The notes under the pieces were generated by a model. The model had not been told where the DNA came from, did no database searches, and saw only the letters and a list, made by a program, of their open reading frames with translations. Made by a program: the position numbers and the translations under genes. From NCBI RefSeq assembly GCF_023370115.1, contig NZ_CP097160.1, positions 186,001 through 250,000 on the forward strand: a stretch of 64,000 bases of DNA. The letters are read 5' to 3'. The DNA is from Gulosibacter sediminis. GTDB taxonomy: Bacteria > Actinomycetota > Actinomycetes > Actinomycetales > Microbacteriaceae. Positions 62,537 to 64,000 of this stretch are shown here, piece by piece. Position 1 is the first letter of the stretch. Every line of letters starts with the position of its first letter.

Positions 62537-63349
62537 ATGAAGTACACGCAATTAATGAAGGCAAGGATTCAAGGCAAAGAGGACCGATTGCCCACAAGCT
62601 TGATGCATAAGAGCGGATTGAGGCAATTCTGTGATGTTGTCAAGGTTCCGACTCCGATTGAGTATGCCAAGTTTGACACGCCAGGCGACATTGATCTTGA
62701 TAAACTGCCCGAAGAGTTCGTGTTGAAGCCCGCGTACGCATCCGCCGGTGAGGGAGTCATGCTCTTGACTCGAGTCGACGGGGGCTACTTTGATTCAATG
62801 TCGCAGCGGACGTTGACAGGTGACGAGATTCGGCTCACCCAAGGGAAAATTTACGACAAGTACGTTAAGACAAATAGTCGTCACACGATAGCAGAACAGC
62901 GTGTAATCTGCAGTGAAGGACTCAGCATTCCGCCAGATTATAAGTTTCTCGCATTTCAAGGTCGCATCGGGGTTATTATTAGGATAGACAGGTCTGCTGG
63001 ACGACTAAAGATGAATTACTATGACGAAAACTTTGTTCCAGTAGTTGACGAGCGTATTAAATTTAACCCCAAGATTGCGGATAGGGAGTTTGCCCTACCG
63101 CCGAAGAACTGGCGCTCTCTCCTAGACCTTGCAGTTAGAACGTCATATGCGGTACCGACTCCATTCTCGCGAATCGACCTTTTTCTGGACAAAGAATCCG
63201 GGCCACTGCTGGGTGAAGTTACATTGACTCCAGGCAGTTTCTACTACGAAGCTGGACACACCTTGTCACTCGATGAAAACTTAAGGTTCGGTGAGCTTTG
63301 GGAACAGGCCGCAAGAAGGCTACGAATGTCAATGCCTGTGGTTGAGTGA
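62537..63349 (+). CDS. TupA-like ATP-grasp protein
   Basis: A 270-residue ATP-grasp enzyme. The nucleotide-binding part shows EEFVLKPAYASAGEGVMLL, then KYVKTNSRHTIAEQRVIC, and the C-terminal metal site FSRIDLFLDKESGPLLGEVTLTPG. The family is named after TupA of teichuronopeptide synthesis; members form amide or ester bonds on surface polymers. DNA is A/T-richer than the left part of the window, with codons such as ATA, TTA and AGG. AAGGAAG precedes the ATG. Confidence 0.88.
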   Translation: MKYTQLMKARIQGKEDRLPTSLMHKSGLRQFCDVVKVPTPIEYAKFDTPGDIDLDKLPEEFVLKPAYASAGEGVMLLTRVDGGYFDSMSQRTLTGDEIRLTQGKIYDKYVKTNSRHTIAEQRVICSEGLSIPPDYKFLAFQGRIGVIIRIDRSAGRLKMNYYDENFVPVVDERIKFNPKIADREFALPPKNWRSLLDLAVRTSYAVPTPFSRIDLFLDKESGPLLGEVTLTPGSFYYEAGHTLSLDENLRFGELWEQAARRLRMSMPVVE

Positions 63350-63438
63350 ATTCCAAGCATTCTTGCAAGTACCAGCGCTCCCGTGCGGCAGAGCCGCTGG
63401 CGAATGGGACAGGCGAGGCTGAAAGGAGCCGGCAGCAT

Positions 63439-64000
63439 ATGCGAACGAAGATACAGATTTACGGGTCATGTGTTAGTCGTGACATACCTCGTGTGGCAAC
63501 GGGTCGATTTCAAGTTTTGAACTATGTGGCTCGGCAATCCTGGGTCAGTGCTTTGTCAGATCCAACTACACAGCCCCAGCAAGAGATCCAGCTGAAATCT
63601 AAGTTTCAGCAAAGGATGGTGGAAGCGGATCTGGCTTCATCTGCATTGCGGGAAATATTTGACAACGCCGAAGATGCAGAAATATTGTTATTGGATTTGG
63701 TGGACGAGCGCGTTGGGTTGGTGCCCACTGAAACTGGATACGTTACTAATAGTTACGAGTTAAGAAACAGTGGTTGGAATAATGAAATCGCGACTGGCGA
63801 CACAATTGACTTTGGTACGGATGAGCACTTTGAGCTTTGGGTAAATGCCGCAGATCGCCTGAGGAATTGGCTAGACGAGAGTGGCCTACTCGAGCGTTCC
63901 GTGGTAATAAGAACTCAATATGCCGAGCGTAGTGCTCAGGGGGACCTTCTCGAAGAAAAAATGAGACGGAGTCCACGCGAATGGAACGAGTTATTTTCGC
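63439..64000 (+). CDS. DUF6270 protein, second copy (cut by window end)
   Basis: 187 codons are visible and no stop is reached. The start MRTKIQIYGSCVSRDIPR, then LKSKFQQRMVEADL, LLLDLVDERVGL and FGTDEHFELW align in order with the DUF6270 protein at 58058, but overall identity is low. GAAAGGAG lies 10 nt before the ATG. Codons TTA, ATA, AGA and AAA are frequent, unlike the housekeeping genes in the window, so this copy was probably acquired separately. Confidence 0.8.
   Translation, partial: MRTKIQIYGSCVSRDIPRVATGRFQVLNYVARQSWVSALSDPTTQPQQEIQLKSKFQQRMVEADLASSALREIFDNAEDAEILLLDLVDERVGLVPTETGYVTNSYELRNSGWNNEIATGDTIDFGTDEHFELWVNAADRLRNWLDESGLLERSVVIRTQYAERSAQGDLLEEKMRRSPREWNELFS

Noticed and set aside
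1-64000. tRNA, rRNA, riboswitch or transposase genes
   Set aside because: None could be recognised by eye on either strand; weak candidates were not reported.

Overview
The window is chromosomal DNA of a high-GC Gram-positive bacterium, most likely an actinobacterium of the family Microbacteriaceae. Third codon positions are mostly G/C, there are many GTG and TTG starts, and several genes are typical of that family: an ftsH-folE-folP-folBK-DUF3180 block, a DUF5819-HTTM pair, paired bacterial PH-domain membrane proteins and an AbiEi/DUF559 protein. The genus cannot be fixed by eye. I see no rRNA, tRNA, CRISPR array, transposase or phage gene.

Layout. (1) 0.4-5.7 kb: a three-gene sortase-assembled pilus operon (large surface adhesin, major pilin, class C sortase) with a 10-G tract upstream and a 16-bp perfect hairpin between pilin and sortase. 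(2) 5.8-8.8 kb: an RNB-domain ribonuclease divergent from a phytoene-desaturase-like FAD oxidoreductase. (3) 9.0-35.1 kb: a 26-kb catabolic island with an AcoR-like activator, a PucR/CdaR regulator, two 2-hydroxyacid dehydrogenases, a class III aminotransferase, a fumarylacetoacetate-hydrolase-family enzyme, hydantoinase/oxoprolinase subunits A and B, three Gfo/Idh/MocA dehydrogenases, an IolD-like ThDP enzyme, a succinate-semialdehyde-type dehydrogenase, an SDR, an IlvD/Edd dehydratase, an APC permease and a ribose-type ABC importer. Gfo/Idh + IlvD/Edd + SDR + FAH + 2-hydroxyacid dehydrogenase fits a non-phosphorylative sugar-acid route. The IolD and IolG homologues without IolB, IolC or IolE, combined with HyuAB, do not match a textbook pathway. 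I consider this island the best candidate for an undescribed system.

(4) 35.4-37.2 kb: DUF5819 and HTTM membrane-protein genes, translationally coupled. (5) 37.6-45.0 kb: ftsH and folate biosynthesis genes, interrupted by an antisense NCS1 cytosine/purine permease; the folE product has Gln where the family's catalytic HxC His normally lies. (6) 45.1-52.2 kb: a decayed ArsR regulator carrying a roughly 19.5-bp tandem repeat, a Gly/Ser/Thr-rich membrane-anchored protein, two PH-domain proteins, a MerR-peroxiredoxin fusion with a well-formed internal start, an ABM-domain monooxygenase and a DapA-family aldolase. (7) 52.2-64 kb: a cell-surface glycan region with an LCP ligase, a GT4 glycosyltransferase, an asparagine-synthase-like protein, two DUF6270 proteins, a CgeB-like/GT2 fusion, a UDP-ManNAc dehydrogenase and a TupA-like ATP-grasp protein. 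An AbiEi-DUF559 putative nuclease gene sits in the middle, flanked by palindromic repeats. From about 62.4 kb to the window end, base composition and codon use shift clearly toward A/T, which suggests acquired DNA.

Long, mostly perfect hairpins of 14-25 bp per arm are unusually frequent at gene ends and between convergent genes. Some have terminator form. Others lack a T-tract and look like genome-specific palindromic elements.
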